From Liquidambar formosana (taxonomy: Eukaryota; Streptophyta; Magnoliopsida; Saxifragales; Altingiaceae): a stretch of 64,000 bases of DNA. Position numbers and translations under genes: made by a program. The notes below the pieces were generated by a model. That model did no database searches. It was not told the origin of the DNA and saw nothing but the letters and a program-made list of their open reading frames with translations. The DNA lies in NCBI GenBank assembly GCA_039720395.1, contig CM077824.1, forward strand, positions 30,595,859-30,659,858, given 5' to 3'. Shown here in pieces: positions 1-11,577 of this stretch (its first letter is position 1; each line of letters opens with the position of its first letter).

Positions 1-800
1 TCCATGTGAAACATTTGTCCAAGAAGTTGGTTAGGTGGCTTATTCATTCTTATTTTCATTTTGGTTCTCTTCTCCTTGTTGCACTGATGTGAATTTTCTT
101 TCCAAGAATACAAGTATTCCTACATCACAAATCCATTGTTGATAACTCATAATGATATCTCGTGTTCACCTATTTTCCTTATAAAATCCAGCTGACATTC
201 TAAACAACTTAAGCCATAACCTTGTTGGGATTTTACTTTGCTCTTAACTTTTTACTAGATAAGAGAATATTGTTATTTGCTCTTATGTTGTGATTTTCCT
301 TCTTTTTATTATTTTTATTATTTTTATTATTTTTATTTTTTTTGTAAACATGTTCTTATTGTAAGAATTGATTTTAAATATTGTGGGTGAAGAAATGGAG
401 TTGGCAAGAGAAGAAAGTGTCAATCAATTGAAATGGAAACTGAGGATGGGTATGGAGTTCGATTGAGTATTGATTTTACTTCTATTGTTTGATGAACAAA
501 CTCTATGGTTTTGATTTATTTGGTGAATTTAATTTTAGTTCCTTTTTTACTTTTTCCATTCAGGGTTGATGAACAAGCTCCTATGGACCTATCAATTGTT
601 GCTATTGAAGATTGATTGCCAAAGCATGGAACGAAGTGAAAAGAATGATTTTTGTTCTAGTGATTTTTATTTGATGTATTTTGGTTTAATGTGTATGCTG
701 AATATGGATGTAAACTTATTTTATTTCTTTTTTTGGTTGTTTTTATTGGGGACTAATTGTTGGTAGATGATTTTTGTTACGATGAATGTTTTATTGCAGA
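1..800. other. AT-rich intergenic DNA
   Basis: No gene is recognised. The stretch is AT-rich with T-runs near 300-350. A 20-bp phrase (GACTAATTGTTGGTAGATGA) occurs twice, near 750 and 800, leading into the repeat described next. Short open frames here have no family resemblance. Confidence 0.6.
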
Positions 801-805
801 CTAAT

Positions 806-963
806 TGTTGGTAGATGATAAGTCGATAACTTGGGATGTCTTTATTATAGATAGGGTTATGTCAGATTTTCTAAAAAAATTTGCTGCCGTGATATATTGT
901 TGGCTACTAAATAAATAGTAAGTAGTTTGATTTTGTATAAAGTTTTATAAGTTGATAACTTAT
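806..963 (+). repeat. Unit of a dispersed inverted repeat (copy 1)
   Basis: This stretch matches the reverse complement of 1640-1764 and of 1545-1640 at roughly 80% by eye. All three copies share the phrase ATATATTGTTGG or close variants and a TTTTCTAAAAAAA core. It reads as short coding-like segments (for example DFLKKF and IYCWLL), so it may be decayed transposon coding sequence, but the family is not recognised. Confidence 0.5.
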
Positions 964-1544
964 AGCAAGGTCAATTTTATTGTCTTTTCTTGATGGCCCA
1001 TGTCAATGGATTCAATCACAAATATTGTCAACTTGATTATTAAGTCAAATTCATTTTAAGAAAATGAGTAACAACCAATTTGCAATATTCTTGAAATAAT
1101 TTCTTTCCCAAAATTTTGTTCTTAAACAATATAGAGTTGATGTATAAACCTTAAATTGGTAGTAGGATTGTGAGATATAGTTTAAATCACAACTCTATAT
1201 AGCAACTTCTATTGCATTGGTTTATCTTTCCTGAATGAAAAGGGTTTGTACTACTCATGGCTTAAAAATAGTAATTGCCAATGAAACCAAGAATTTTGAG
1301 TATGTATGGATTAGGATAAAAGAAACAAAATTTTGTACACCAACTGATTTATCCATTAGTGAGCATTTGATACCATTTTTTTGCATCTTTTTGGGATAAT
1401 CGATTAAATATGTAATGAGACATGTCCCCTCCTTCTTGGTCATTGTAATGGGACACATCCATTGTATTGGCTTTCAAGCCCCTAATAAGGCATTGGGTTT
1501 TCTTTGTTAAACAAAGAAAATTTTTTGTGACTCCCAATATATCA

Positions 1545-1764
1545 AGACACCAAATTTTTTTAGAAAATCCGACATAACCCTGTCTCTAATTAGGATATTC
1601 CAAATTATTGACTTATCAAATCTGCACAAAATCAAACTATTCACTATTCTTTCAACAGCCAACAATATATCAAGGCACTAATTTTTTTTAGAAAATTAGG
1701 CATGACCCTATCTGTTACCAGGACATCGCAAGTTATCAACTTATCAAACCTGTACAAAATCAAA
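1545..1764 (-). repeat. Two head-to-tail units of the same repeat, inverted
   Basis: Two tandem degenerate units, in the opposite orientation to the one at 806-963. Together they form an inverted repeat around about 580 bp of sequence with no recognised gene. The minus-strand frame reads DRVMPNFLKK followed by ALIYCWLL, paralleling the other units. The element type is unknown. Confidence 0.5.
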
Positions 1765-2370
1765 CCATTATATTCAACAAATAAAAACAACATGGTAACA
1801 AAAATCATTGATAGACTTTTAGTCCACAATGACAACATTTGGTCCCCCATAAAAACAACCAAAAAAAAAAAAAAAAAAACTAAAGTTTACATCTATATTT
1901 AGTGTACACAATTAACCATCAATATTTGCTACAAAAAAAACTTGGATGCTATTTGGTGGTGGGGTTGAGCACGACATCGAATCCAATGGCAGGCTTAAAT
2001 TAGAACCATCTATCTGTAGACATAAATAAAAAGATTAATATATATGTAAAAAAAAATTAAAACCTTACAAATATAGAAGATGTATATGGTGGAATGAAAA
2101 ATTTCACCTGTGATTGTTAAGTTGGTCACCGATGGGGAATGTATGTGTTTGCATCTTATTCACTACGATGTGCCTATTAAACAATAAATTTTAATTTAAA
2201 ATGTCGATGATATACAAATGACATACCAAAAAAAAAAAAAAAAAAAGGTGCCCATGTAATCTAAAATGAAATAGTCAAAATTTAGACTTTTTACGATTTT
2301 TTTTTTTCCTATGAAGAGTTTATTAATAAAATTCCACACCTCAAAGACAAAAGAATTGCTTACAAAATCT
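1765..2370. other. Non-coding stretch with poly(A) runs
   Basis: Contains A-runs at 1861-1879 and 2229-2246. No gene is seen. It lies downstream of the last exon of the minus-strand host gene, so it probably includes that gene's 3' untranslated region. No polyadenylation site could be assigned with confidence. Confidence 0.4.
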
Positions 2371-3199
2371 TCAAGAGTAGAATTTGCTCGTTGCATTGCA
2401 TCCCAGCCCAACCACAGCCATGTCTCCAAAATCAGTTTGCAACGAACTAAAATCTATCTTTTCATCACAATGAAGTGGGGAGATATTTTTATCATAATCT
2501 TGTTGATAACCTGCAAGGAAAGTAAAGTTTTATACAAAATATTTATATGCAAAGTCAATGCCATCAAGTATTTCATGGAAAATAAAAATTTATTTTGAGT
2601 TCAAAGAATCTCAAAGATACTGTGACAGATTTAATCTTTAACCACTGAAAGTGTAAGATTTTTTTCTTATCACTAGGAAAATAAAGTAGTAGAAGATATA
2701 TTATCAACAGATTTCACTCATATATATATATACACATGAGAAATTTGGACCATATTGAATTTGAGAAACATATATTTTATTGACCTAAGATCGAGTTTTT
2801 TATCCCTAAAAAATCCAACACCACAATGTGAGAATGATCAGAGTTACTTGAAACAGGCAATAAAGAACTCAAACGAAGGATACCCAGTGCATAATGTCCT
2901 ACAGAGGTAATAATGTCCTACAGAGGTACAGAGACCATGGCTGCCATTATAAAGTAAAAAAAACACAATGCTTGTTTTTCCAGCTGCATTACCTTCCTGA
3001 CTAAGCCAGACGGATGCTTCCTCAAGAAACACAGATGAAATCTGTCAAAACAAGTAACATAAGCACACCCAACTGCATCCAATAACCAGAGAACAAAATG
3101 GAAATTAACAAAGTAATCGGCCAAATCCGCTCACCCTTGGCAAATATTCAAATACCAGATGGCTTAGAAGTGCTTTGGCCTCAATACAGAACTTTGTTC
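2371..3199 (-). CDS. 3'-terminal exons of an unidentified host gene
   Basis: Three minus-strand exons join in phase: 3199-3135 (reading TKFCIEAKALLSHLVFEYLP), 3041-2992 (ISSVFLEEASVWLSQE) and 2508-2371, which ends SKFYS followed by TGA. Acceptors are TTTTTAG, TTTTGACAG and CCTTGCAG; donors are GTGAGC and GTAATG. A one-base overhang at the end of the middle exon completes a GGT codon with the last exon, which random sequence would not readily give. The product family is not recognised. The first of these exons needs a one-base carry-in that the nearest upstream exon (4389-4558) does not supply, so an exon is missing or broken between 3200 and 4388. Confidence 0.55.
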
Positions 3200-3289
3200 C
3201 TAAAAATGTAAATGTTTATGTGGACAAACAAGGGAACGAAATGAATTGAAATGGGGCCAAAGCACTAATTTGTGAACTCATTTATTAAA

Positions 3290-3560
3290 ATAAAAAAAAT
3301 TACAGAACATACCTACACTATGTCTGCAAATTTAAAAAAAAAAAAAAAAAAACTTGAAATTTCTCAACAAAAAACCGGTTTACACAGGTTACAAAAAAAA
3401 AAAAAAAAAAATTCAGAACATAACTTTTACATAGGTTACACAGAAAAAAAAAAAAATATATATATATATGTGTGTGTGTGTGTATGTGTGTGTGTATGTG
3501 TGTGTACAGGTTACACAGGAAAAAAAATTATATTTATATATAAAACCAATACCTGGGGTT
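3290..3560. repeat. Poly(A) and (TA)n(TG)n microsatellites
   Basis: Four A-runs (near 3334, 3393, 3443 and 3520) are separated by a degenerate ACAGGTTACA phrase that recurs near 3385, 3433 and 3506. A compound (TA)n-(TG)n tract lies at about 3456-3505. The recurring phrase plus A-run looks like local tandem expansion. Confidence 0.7.
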
Positions 3561-3930
3561 CTCGCTGAGGAAGGAGGAGCAGCGGCAGCAGGGGCTTTCG
3601 CGAGAACCAGCAGCGGGCGAAGCAGCAGCATCGGAGCAGCGGCGGCGGAGCAGCAGCGGCAGCGACGGTGGATCTGGTGCACCTCTGCGCCTGCGCCTAG
3701 GCCGGTGGTGGGGGAACTGCCGGTGTGCAGTTCTGGGACGATGAAGGCGAGAGAGAGTGGAACGAAGCCAGGGGGGGAGAGAGGAGAGAGAGTGGAACGG
3801 CGGGGAGGGGAGAGACAAGAGAGACGAGAGAGCGAATGAAATAAATTGAAATGGGGAGGCATCAGGTTTTGCCCCCGAAATTGTAAGCAAAACGCAGCGT
3901 TTTCAAGTGTTTTACATCTTAACGGCAAAC
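3561..3930 (-). other. GC-rich, purine-biased block, possible CpG-rich exon or 5' region
   Basis: An abrupt GC-rich island in AT-rich surroundings. It is made of CAG/GCGG-type triplets (3580-3680) and then GAGA-rich sequence (3745-3835). It is open in several frames on both strands because of its composition, so openness is not evidence of coding. On the minus strand a CAG/GTATTG donor-like boundary lies at its lower end. It could be an exon or 5' leader of a gene, but no product is recognised. Confidence 0.3.
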
Positions 3931-4388
3931 AGTGTTAGGGGGAAAGAGGCAGTTCAGCCAGGCACAACATCCACCTTCCATTTGCTGCTTTGCCACACGG
4001 CACAGATCCAACGCCTACTGCACCATGCAGTTAAAGGCATGAACTGCACCAAATCCATTTCCAATCCTCAATCTTTTGGCCCGTAAGATTTTGACTTCCC
4101 TTTTAAATTAGAGTCACTTGGTTTTTGGAAAATTAAAATGATTTTATAATTTCCTCGTGCTTTAAAAATGAGGCAGCAAGACAAAAAAATATCCGTAAGC
4201 TACTTTTCCAAGTTTGTTCGGCACGCTAATTTTATCCCCCAACAAAAAGCACAAATGAACAAATCAAATACTGATCATCCCATCATAAATTAACATAATA
4301 CTGATCTCATAATGCAACACAATGGCAGAGCCTCGCTTTTCGTTTTTAGATCCATCAGGCTTGTTTGTAGCCTTCTTTGTTAACATAC

Positions 4389-6463
4389 TCGCGGAGATCT
4401 TACATAGTCTTGGACTGTTTTCACAATTGACAACGCATTATCAGCTATTAACCTTTTGCCATCGTATTCTGGAAAGACATGACGCCAAACAGCTTCAAAC
4501 TCCGATCTTCTCACCCCCTCTTGCGCTCCCCCAATTGACTTTTCACAATTTCTAACATCTGGCAGAGGGATAGAAGACAGACAAAAGACGTAAAAATGGT
4601 ATCTAAGTCAATAGTCAATAGAGTGGGCGTAGGGAAATAAGGTTATTGAGTTGCTTACATTCTAAAAACTCCATAACTTTCTTCTCTCCCAAAATCAAAA
4701 TCCAACGACTTTTATCAATTCTTGCTTGCCTTCCAAAGACAGTAGCTAAGAACAAGTGCTCAAGCCCTATTGTATCAGAACCTGAAACACGTTTAAACGA
4801 AAACACATGATAAAATGTAAACACCACCCAAGTTCACAATCATGCTCATGAAGGTGCAAAAGAACGTTACCAAGCATCACAGCAGCATCGTGTGATGACC
4901 TATAAATATAATAGTTTGGACCCATTTCAAGCACTTCATTAACAGCAGCCTCCTTAGTATCACAATCATGCTCATGATGGTGTAAGGGAACTTTACCAAG
5001 CGACACAGCAGTGGCTTTTAATGACCTATAATCATTAGTTTCAAGTTCTTCACTACCAGAAGCCTCTTTAGTATCCATGAACTTCCTCACATTGTCAGCA
5101 ATTCTACTCCAAGAGAATCCCAACATGTGGTCCACGATAATGAAACGCTGTCCTCGGCGTATTCTTTCAAGATTAGCAATCTTAACAACCTCTATAGCCT
5201 CGTTGGTGAATGCCCCAAACGCACCGCATGTAAGAGGGAAAATAGCCAATCTCGACCAACTCCGTAGCTGTAAAAAGAGAAAAAATATGGTAAAAAGACA
5301 TTAGTGAACTAATGATATAAAAAAATGACCACGGAAAGCAACATGCACTATGAAAGAGTAAAATTGAGCCCCCGTTAAACAACAGCTGCTCAAAGAATAT
5401 TGTTATGCAAAATTTGACAAGTCTGATTTCTAGATACACACCCACACCTGATACCCACACCCATACCCATGTAACATAGAATAGAAGATTAGAAGACATG
5501 ATTTAAAAAGCAAATATAGGGGGAAAAAACACAAAAAAAATAGTTATATATTGCCAACAACAAAAATTTGATATAAAACGAGTATATAGGAAGTACCGCC
5601 AAAACCTTCTGAGAAACTAAAAAGATGCAACAACTATTTATTTGAGAAACAAAATAGTTAGGATCGTCAATTGGTCGAGCAGGACATCCATAATCTTCAC
5701 TATTTCCATGATGGGCAAGATTCTCCAAGTGCTGCAAGTCGATATCTTTCCAAAACTCCAATAACAAAGCATCAACAACAGAATTCTGTCCTTGCTCCAA
5801 ATCCATCATAAGATTCAACTTAGTCGCTTCCTAGTTTTTCAAATGCAAAAAACCGAATTTAGGCACTAAAAGAAAGTAAATAGTTACATTGGCTATGAGC
5901 CACATATACAAAACAGTAACAAATGTAATCAAGTAATACAGCCATATACAAAGTACAACAAAGAAACTACTAGTTGCTGTCAAAAAAGCAGCCTAACTTA
6001 TCCAACAATATGGAAAAGGTTCCTCTTCTTCAAGCCATAACTAAAAAAATGGATCGAAAAATTGAATAAACAACCAATTTGATCAAAATGTCCGATCCAC
6101 TACAAAAATTCAATTCTCCTTTTCTCCTCATGTTTCAACTCAACCCACGTGAGCATGCTGGCAAGACATTATTTTGACCAGCAAGCTCACCAGCCTGGTT
6201 GATAGTATCACAAAAACCTTCTGCAAAAATGCCTGAACTAAGCATCAGGGATGGAGATTTTAATATAAACAATGGTATCGATGCAATGCAAAATGAGTTG
6301 AACGATTAACAGGTAGGGTATGGAAAATGTTGCTATGCCTTTGTTGTCAATGTCTGAAGTTGGGACAAGAACACCAAACAATTAGAGCTCATACCTTTAA
6401 AGGCACAAAATCCTCCATTACCTCCTTCACCACTCTTACATAATGATCAAAAAGAACATAATC
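4389..6463 (-). CDS. Central exons of the same unidentified host gene
   Basis: Five minus-strand exons with good splice sites keep one frame across every junction: 6463-6395 (DYVLFDHYVRVVKEVMEDF), 5830-5597 (EATKLNLMMDLEQGQ), 5267-4871 (LRSWSRLAIFPLTCGAF and later DHMLGFSWSRIADNVRKF), 4785-4660 (DTIGLEHLFLATVFGRQ) and 4558-4389 (EFEAVWRHVFPEYDGKR). Split codons are completed correctly at the last two junctions, and GT/AG signals flank each exon. The donor after the last exon is CGA/GTATGT; without splicing a TAA follows at once. The protein looks mixed helical and soluble, with no membrane segments. I do not recognise the family. The 5267-4871 exon contains an internal tandem duplication, described separately. 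Confidence 0.65.
4836..5075 (-). repeat. Tandem duplication inside an exon, duplicating a splice donor
   Basis: Two tandem units, 5075-4962 (114 bp) and 4961-4836 (126 bp). Each begins GATACTAA(A/G)GAGGCT and ends GAGCATGATTGT on the minus strand. Each carries a CTTG/GTAA donor (boundaries at 4997 and 4871). Both donors leave the same phase, so either could splice in frame to the next exon at 4785. Confidence 0.75.
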
Positions 6464-7063
6464 CTACATCAATAACAATCATAATTTTGATGAAGAATAA
6501 CAATCATAATCATGAAATCATGGCATAATTGAACTAGTTCTGAAGAAACAATTCCACCTGATTTCAAAATGAAGAAAAATTTTAGAGTAAAGCAAAATAC
6601 CATACCACAAAGACCTGCACATGACTGCCAAACAAAAATGGTTGCCCCCCCAACAACTAATAATTGTAAAACTAATTACATATAGCAATTCCAATACCAA
6701 TTAACTAATAACTTTATCAAATAAAAATAAACAATACAACTATATCTGTAAAATATTTCAAGGAAAAATAATTTCCTCCCATATAGTATCTCTGTGGCCA
6801 ATGAAACTCCTTACACAAATAGTGAATAGTATAGTCAAACAAGGACTATATCAACCAATAAGATTCCAAGGGTTGAGCTAGCTATCTCAAAAGCACAAAA
6901 ACTTCGTTGCTCACTTGAAGTAACCAGAAGTTGCAAGTCTTCTCTCTTCTTTTGGTAAAACATGAACAAAAGACATTATGAAGGAGCACAAGAAGCTCAA
7001 TCACCTCCAACAATTCATAAGGAACTTTTATGCCTCTAAGTAGACATGATCTCCTCTCCTTAC
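6464..7063. other. Intron sequence before the hAT nest
   Basis: AT-rich sequence between the exon ending at 6463 and the outer hAT element. No further exon with convincing splice sites was found. It belongs to the intron that holds the transposon nest. Confidence 0.5.
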
Positions 7064-7258
7064 CATAGTTATTAAGGGCGCAAGGCGTACCTAGGCACCA
7101 AAGCCTCCTGGGGAGTAGGCGCAAGGCGCAAAAAAAAGCGTGTGCCTGAGGGAAGTGAGGCGCACAATTTTAAAGAAAATAAATATAAAATATTTTATCA
7201 AATGCAACTAACACAAATAATCAATTTATATGTAAAAAATTGAATACTCTATTATTTT

Positions 7259-7330
7259 GGCCTATAAGCTCAATTGGTTAGAGCGTTGTGCAATAGCATA
7301 AAGGTTGTAGGTTCAAATCGTACATAGGGC
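7259..7330 (+). other. tRNA-like cassette in the outer hAT
   Basis: 72 nt with a 7-bp acceptor stem (GGCCTAT against ATAGGGC, one mismatch), a D-arm phrase CTCAATTGGTTAGAGC and a B-box-like GGTTCAAATCG. The anticodon arm is degenerate, so it is a tRNA-derived relic and not a working gene. The same cassette lies at the equivalent place in the inner element (14615-14686). Confidence 0.6.
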
Positions 7331-7644
7331 TTTTGACATTTTTAGGGGAAAAAAGAAAAAAAGAAAATGATACTCTATTCCATGTAATCACATAATGTGT
7401 AGCAATTTCCAATCTATTAACAAGTTAATTATCATACCAAATTAAAGAACATTATGAATTTGCACAAAATGAGTTGATGAGTTGATGCAATCATCCAATA
7501 ATATAAAACTTCAAAGATTCAACAAATCACACATGTCCACATTCAAATAAATCCCAAGTTATAACTATAAAAAAACCTCTAAAGTTTAGTTTCAAGCATA
7601 GAAACCGAAATGGTAAACCTCTAATCCCAATTGTCAAGGCCATC

Positions 7645-7948
7645 CTATAACATAAACATCATCCTCATCAAGAAACACAACATCTTCATCATCGTCGTTA
7701 TCATTAGATTTATATCCCGTATCATCTTCCTCTTCAGTCTCTTCATAATTGGCCTCTTCCTCTTCATCCAATAGAAGCGGTGATGAAATAGAGCCTGTAG
7801 CAGACTCTTCCTTGAACTTGCTCTTGTGTTAAATCTACTCTCTCCAACTCCAGCAGCTCTAGCAACAGCACCCCATGTTAAAGATTCATCATCAAACATA
7901 AGGTCCACATTTGCATCCTCATCAAATTTTCCATCCACTCTCCCAACC
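7645..7948 (-). pseudogene. C-terminal tail of the outer hAT transposase
   Basis: The minus-strand frame reads DDESLTWGAVARAAGVGESR, closely matching DDESLTWGDVARAAGVGENR in the inner element, followed by an acidic tail. The coding sequence is cut at 7948, where the second hAT element begins. It resumes at 16860, where the frame reads toward NELIEDNNELLVGSM. The duplicated phrase CTCCCAACC (7940-7948 and 16860-16868) marks the insertion site. Confidence 0.75.
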
Positions 7949-8699
7949 CAACCAGGGTTCGAAGTCTCGATTGTCTCGGACGAGATCTCGCCGAGCCAAT
8001 TCAGTCTCGCCACTGAAAGATCCGATAACTCCCATTGGTACAAATATATCGGGGCAATTACCCCTCTCGGATGAGATTATTGTGATCTCGAACGATACAT
8101 GACGAGATATACGAGATTTCGATGAATCAGTTGGATTCGAATGAGAAATTGTTCGAATCGTATGAGCAATTGTTTTTGCCCATGTGAAGTTGCTAAAGAT
8201 GTTTGAATTTGAAAGAAAAAAGATGCATCTACGATAGAGAATAGCATACGGCCTACCTCAACTTTTGAAAGCAGCTCTAGCTTCCATTCTCCTTCTACTT
8301 TATGCATTTCTCTCTCTAGTTCTTAGATCTGGTGAGTCGTGAGAGTGGTTGAGGCAATTGAGGGTTAGACGAGGTTCGAATTAAGCTTTGAGAGCTTCAC
8401 GCAGATGAATATCGTGAAGACGACGGCAAATCTCGCCTCTGTGTTCTCGCATTGGGTTGTCTCTAGTGGCTGGCTAGTAGCTACATTAGACGTCAAGATT
8501 TATCATTCCGGCGGCAGATCTCGCAGGATCTGGTGGTAGGTGGCCTCCGACGAACGGCAAAGCCTTTTGCCCTCTCTCAACCTCTCTCAAGTTCTCACTT
8601 CTCAGTTGATCTGGTTCGACTGTGCGGGAGAATCGCAGAGGTAAGTTGATTATGTTTGGGAGAAAATTTTAGAATGGTGGGACTGGGGGTAATTATCGT

Positions 8700-9488
8700 T
8701 AGTAGTCATCATTAGTTAAGTTAGTAGTCTTTTATTATAAAGTTAGTACCAAATAACCCTCAATTGTAATTATATTCCCATAGCCCGACCAATCTAAACT
8801 TTAAACTATCTGTTTTTTTTTTTTTTTCAATTTATTTTAATTTTGTTTATTTCTTCTTTCTTTAAAGTGTTTTTATTTTTATTTTTTTGGTAAACTCTTT
8901 TTTAAACCGTTGTTGTGTTTCATTGAATTCAATTGGGAACTATTTTTTTTTTCTTTTTCTTTCTTTTAAATTGCAATTAATAACTCATATGTTCATGGAC
9001 CTATACTTTTTTAAAAAATACAAATAATCATGAAGTAAAAATATATATTATTTTTTATTTTATAAATGATAAATTATTTTTAATAAATGATATATTTTTC
9101 TTAATTTAGAAAATACTGATTTTTTAAATTAGAAATTTGTTGAACATTTTTTTAATCATCATGAACTTATAAATATGCATAAATAATTTGCAAAATTATT
9201 TTTTCTAAGTACTTGTTTTTAAAGTAGAATTTTCAGGTTTTTTTTAAATAAATTTTTTTTATAAAATCCAAAATTTAAAAAAAAATAAAAATGCATGATT
9301 ATTTGGGCAACACAATGACACGTACGCATAAATAATTTGGAATATTATTTGAAAAACAGTTTTTTGTTGAATATATATGGCATGCAATTGTGCATGAGTG
9401 ATTGGGTAATATATATGGATAATTATTCTATTTATAAACGTTTGTTTAATTATTTAATTACTTATGGTTTTTTTTTTCTTTTCAAAGG
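8700..9488. other. AT-rich leader or intron of the second hAT
   Basis: Very AT-rich with long T-runs. No coding sequence is seen. A T-rich acceptor-like tract ends just before the transposase start at 9489, consistent with an intron before the coding exon. Confidence 0.45.
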
Positions 9489-10693
9489 ATGTCGAACAAG
9501 CCAATGGATATTGGTTGGGAGCACGGTGTAGCCGTCAATGCAGATAGAAGGAAAGTCCAGTGTAAATATTGCAGTAAAGTTGTTAGTTCTGGCATCAGCA
9601 CGATTAAAACAACACATTGCACGGTTTCAAGGAAGTTGCTTGTGTGCACTAAATGCCCAAAGGATATTGTTCAAATGATGAGAAGTCATCTTGCTAAATG
9701 TATAAAAGAAAGGGTAGATATGAAATGGAAGAAAGAACAACTATTTACATCCCTACAAGAAGATACAGAATATGGGCATGTTCATATGCGTGGCCTTTCT
9801 GATTATGATGAGGATGATAATGAGGCTTAGTCTCACACGGACATTTCAAGGTAGGAGGAGATGCAACAAATGAGACATTCTATGAAGGAGAGTCATAGGA
9901 CTACCCAAATGGAGGCAGATAATCGCAGATTTTCCATAGGGAATGGGAGGTTGTCCATATAGACCTTCCCAAGAATGGTGCTAGTCCCTTCTACAGCTAG
10001 TAAGCCTCTTAGGAGGAACTTGTCTACAACACGCTGATCCTCATAGGTCTGCTACTGATCAGTTGAGAGGGATTGATCCCTTCATGTACCAGCCTGACGA
10101 GCTAAAAAAAAAAAGATTAAATGATTTGTTTGGAAAAAAAAATGTGAAGAAGGTGGGAAAGGCGATTTTAAAATTTTTTCTGTTTAATGCAATACCTTTT
10201 AATGCAACAGACAGTGGCCCATGCTTCCAAACAATGATTGATACAATTGCAGCAGCTGAACTAGGTATGAAAGGTCCCTCTTGTTATAATATAGAGGGAA
10301 CATAATTAAAAGAAGAGAGGGCGAAACTGGATAATTACCTTAACAAGCTAAGGAAAAAATGAGTAGAATACGGTTGCACAATCATGTGTGATGGGTGCTC
10401 GTCATGTAATAAACCCCCCATCACCAACTTTATGGTGTATTGTGATTGAGAAATAATATTCCATAAGTCAGTTGATAGCACTAGTGTCAGGTCTAAAATG
10501 GCTGAGTACTTGTTTACGCTGATGGACAAGGTTGTAAACAAAGTGGGACTATGTATTACATAACAGTTTACTTTTTAAACCTGGCATGCCAATATAACCA
10601 AGAGTTCAGTGATGTCAAGGAGGTGTGGGTAGGTTTGAAAAAAGTAATTAAACGCCTAGAGCCAAATGTGGATAAACAAGCAAGGGTAATTAA
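9489..10693 (+). pseudogene. hAT family 2 transposase, N-terminal half (zf-BED and DUF659)
   Basis: Starts MSNKPMDIGWEHGVAV. A BED zinc finger is visible as CKYCSKVV plus later Cys/His residues (residues about 12-75), followed by an acidic stretch DYDEDDNEA. The frame is then broken by several stops (TAG at 9828-9830 and others to about 10040). It resumes as RGIDPFMYQPDELKKKR and NAIPFNATDSGPCFQTM, typical of the DUF659 region of plant hAT transposases, with YGCTIMCDG further on. A copy in this state cannot make transposase. The sequence stops at 10693, next to the third element's target duplication, and continues after 14890. Confidence 0.75.
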
Positions 10694-10959
10694 TGAAGTA
10701 TCATAGTTGTTAAAAGCACGTCTCAGGCGCGCCTAGGCGCGAAGCGCAAGCGAGCGCAAGGAGTGGGCTTCGCTTTGGGCTAGGTGAGGCGATGTCCACT
10801 AGGCGCAACAAAAACGCGCTTTTTTGGGCTTTTCAATGAGGTGCAAGGCCTATTGAGGCGCGCCTTAGTGACCTAGGCCTCTTTTTGTTAAAAAAAAAAA
10901 AAATTAAATTAATACAACCATTTTTATATCCGTTAAAATCGACAAAAGTAAAAAGGAAG

Positions 10960-11440
10960 AAGAAGGAAAAAGAAGAAGAAGAAGAAGGGGAAGGCGCTGC
11001 TGGAGTCCAGCCCTAGCTCTCTGCGATTGTCGGTGCAGCCCTCCAGCTCTAGCGATGCAGCCGGCAGCCCTCGTCGAACAGGTATGTACTTCTTGCTCCT
11101 TCTCCTACTCTTCTTCTTCTTCTTCTTCTTCTTCTTCTTCGTCGTCGTCGTCATCGAGCAGGTAGTGTCGTAACTGTACTTCTCTGGTTTTTTTTCTTTT
11201 GGGTAAATCTGTACTTCTCTATTCCTTCTTCTCCTTTCTTCTTCTTCTATTTTTTGAGTTTCTGTTCTTTGTTCTTCTTCTTTTTTTTTTTTTCCCTTCT
11301 CTGTTCCTTCTTCTTCTTCTTCTTCTATTTTTCGATTTTTGCTTCTTCTTTGTTCCTTCTTCTTCCTCTTCTCTGTTTTTTTATTCTTCTTCTCTGTTCG
11401 GCTGTTCCTCCTTCTTTGTTTTTTTATTCTTCTCCTCTGT
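10960..11440. repeat. GAA/CTT low-complexity leader of the inner hAT
   Basis: Runs of GAAGAA (10960-10990) and then CTTCTT (11095-11420) around a short GC-rich patch (10990-11085). The long phenylalanine- or lysine-rich open frames here come from composition. A similar purine-rich leader lies at 20020-20275 in the outer element, so it is a feature of the family. Confidence 0.7.
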
Positions 11441-11577
11441 TTGGTATTATAATTTGTTGGGCTACAAATTAACAAACTATAAAGTATAAACATCTAATTG
11501 TGGTTGTAAATTGTGATTTGTGACTTTGTGTGCTTTGTGGGTCTAGGATACTTAGGCTAGTTGTTACTTGTTACAAT

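Noticed and set aside
3413..3928. 171-codon minus-strand frame in the GC-rich block
   Set aside because: It runs through a (TG)n/(TA)n microsatellite and the block is open in several frames on both strands, so openness is no evidence for coding.
7259..7330. Functional tRNA gene
   Set aside because: Acceptor mismatch, poor B-box and irregular anticodon arm; it lies in a transposon.
11199..11489. Phe/Leu-rich and Lys/Arg-rich open frames
   Set aside because: They arise from CTT/GAA low-complexity DNA in the hAT leader, are open on both strands and have no family.
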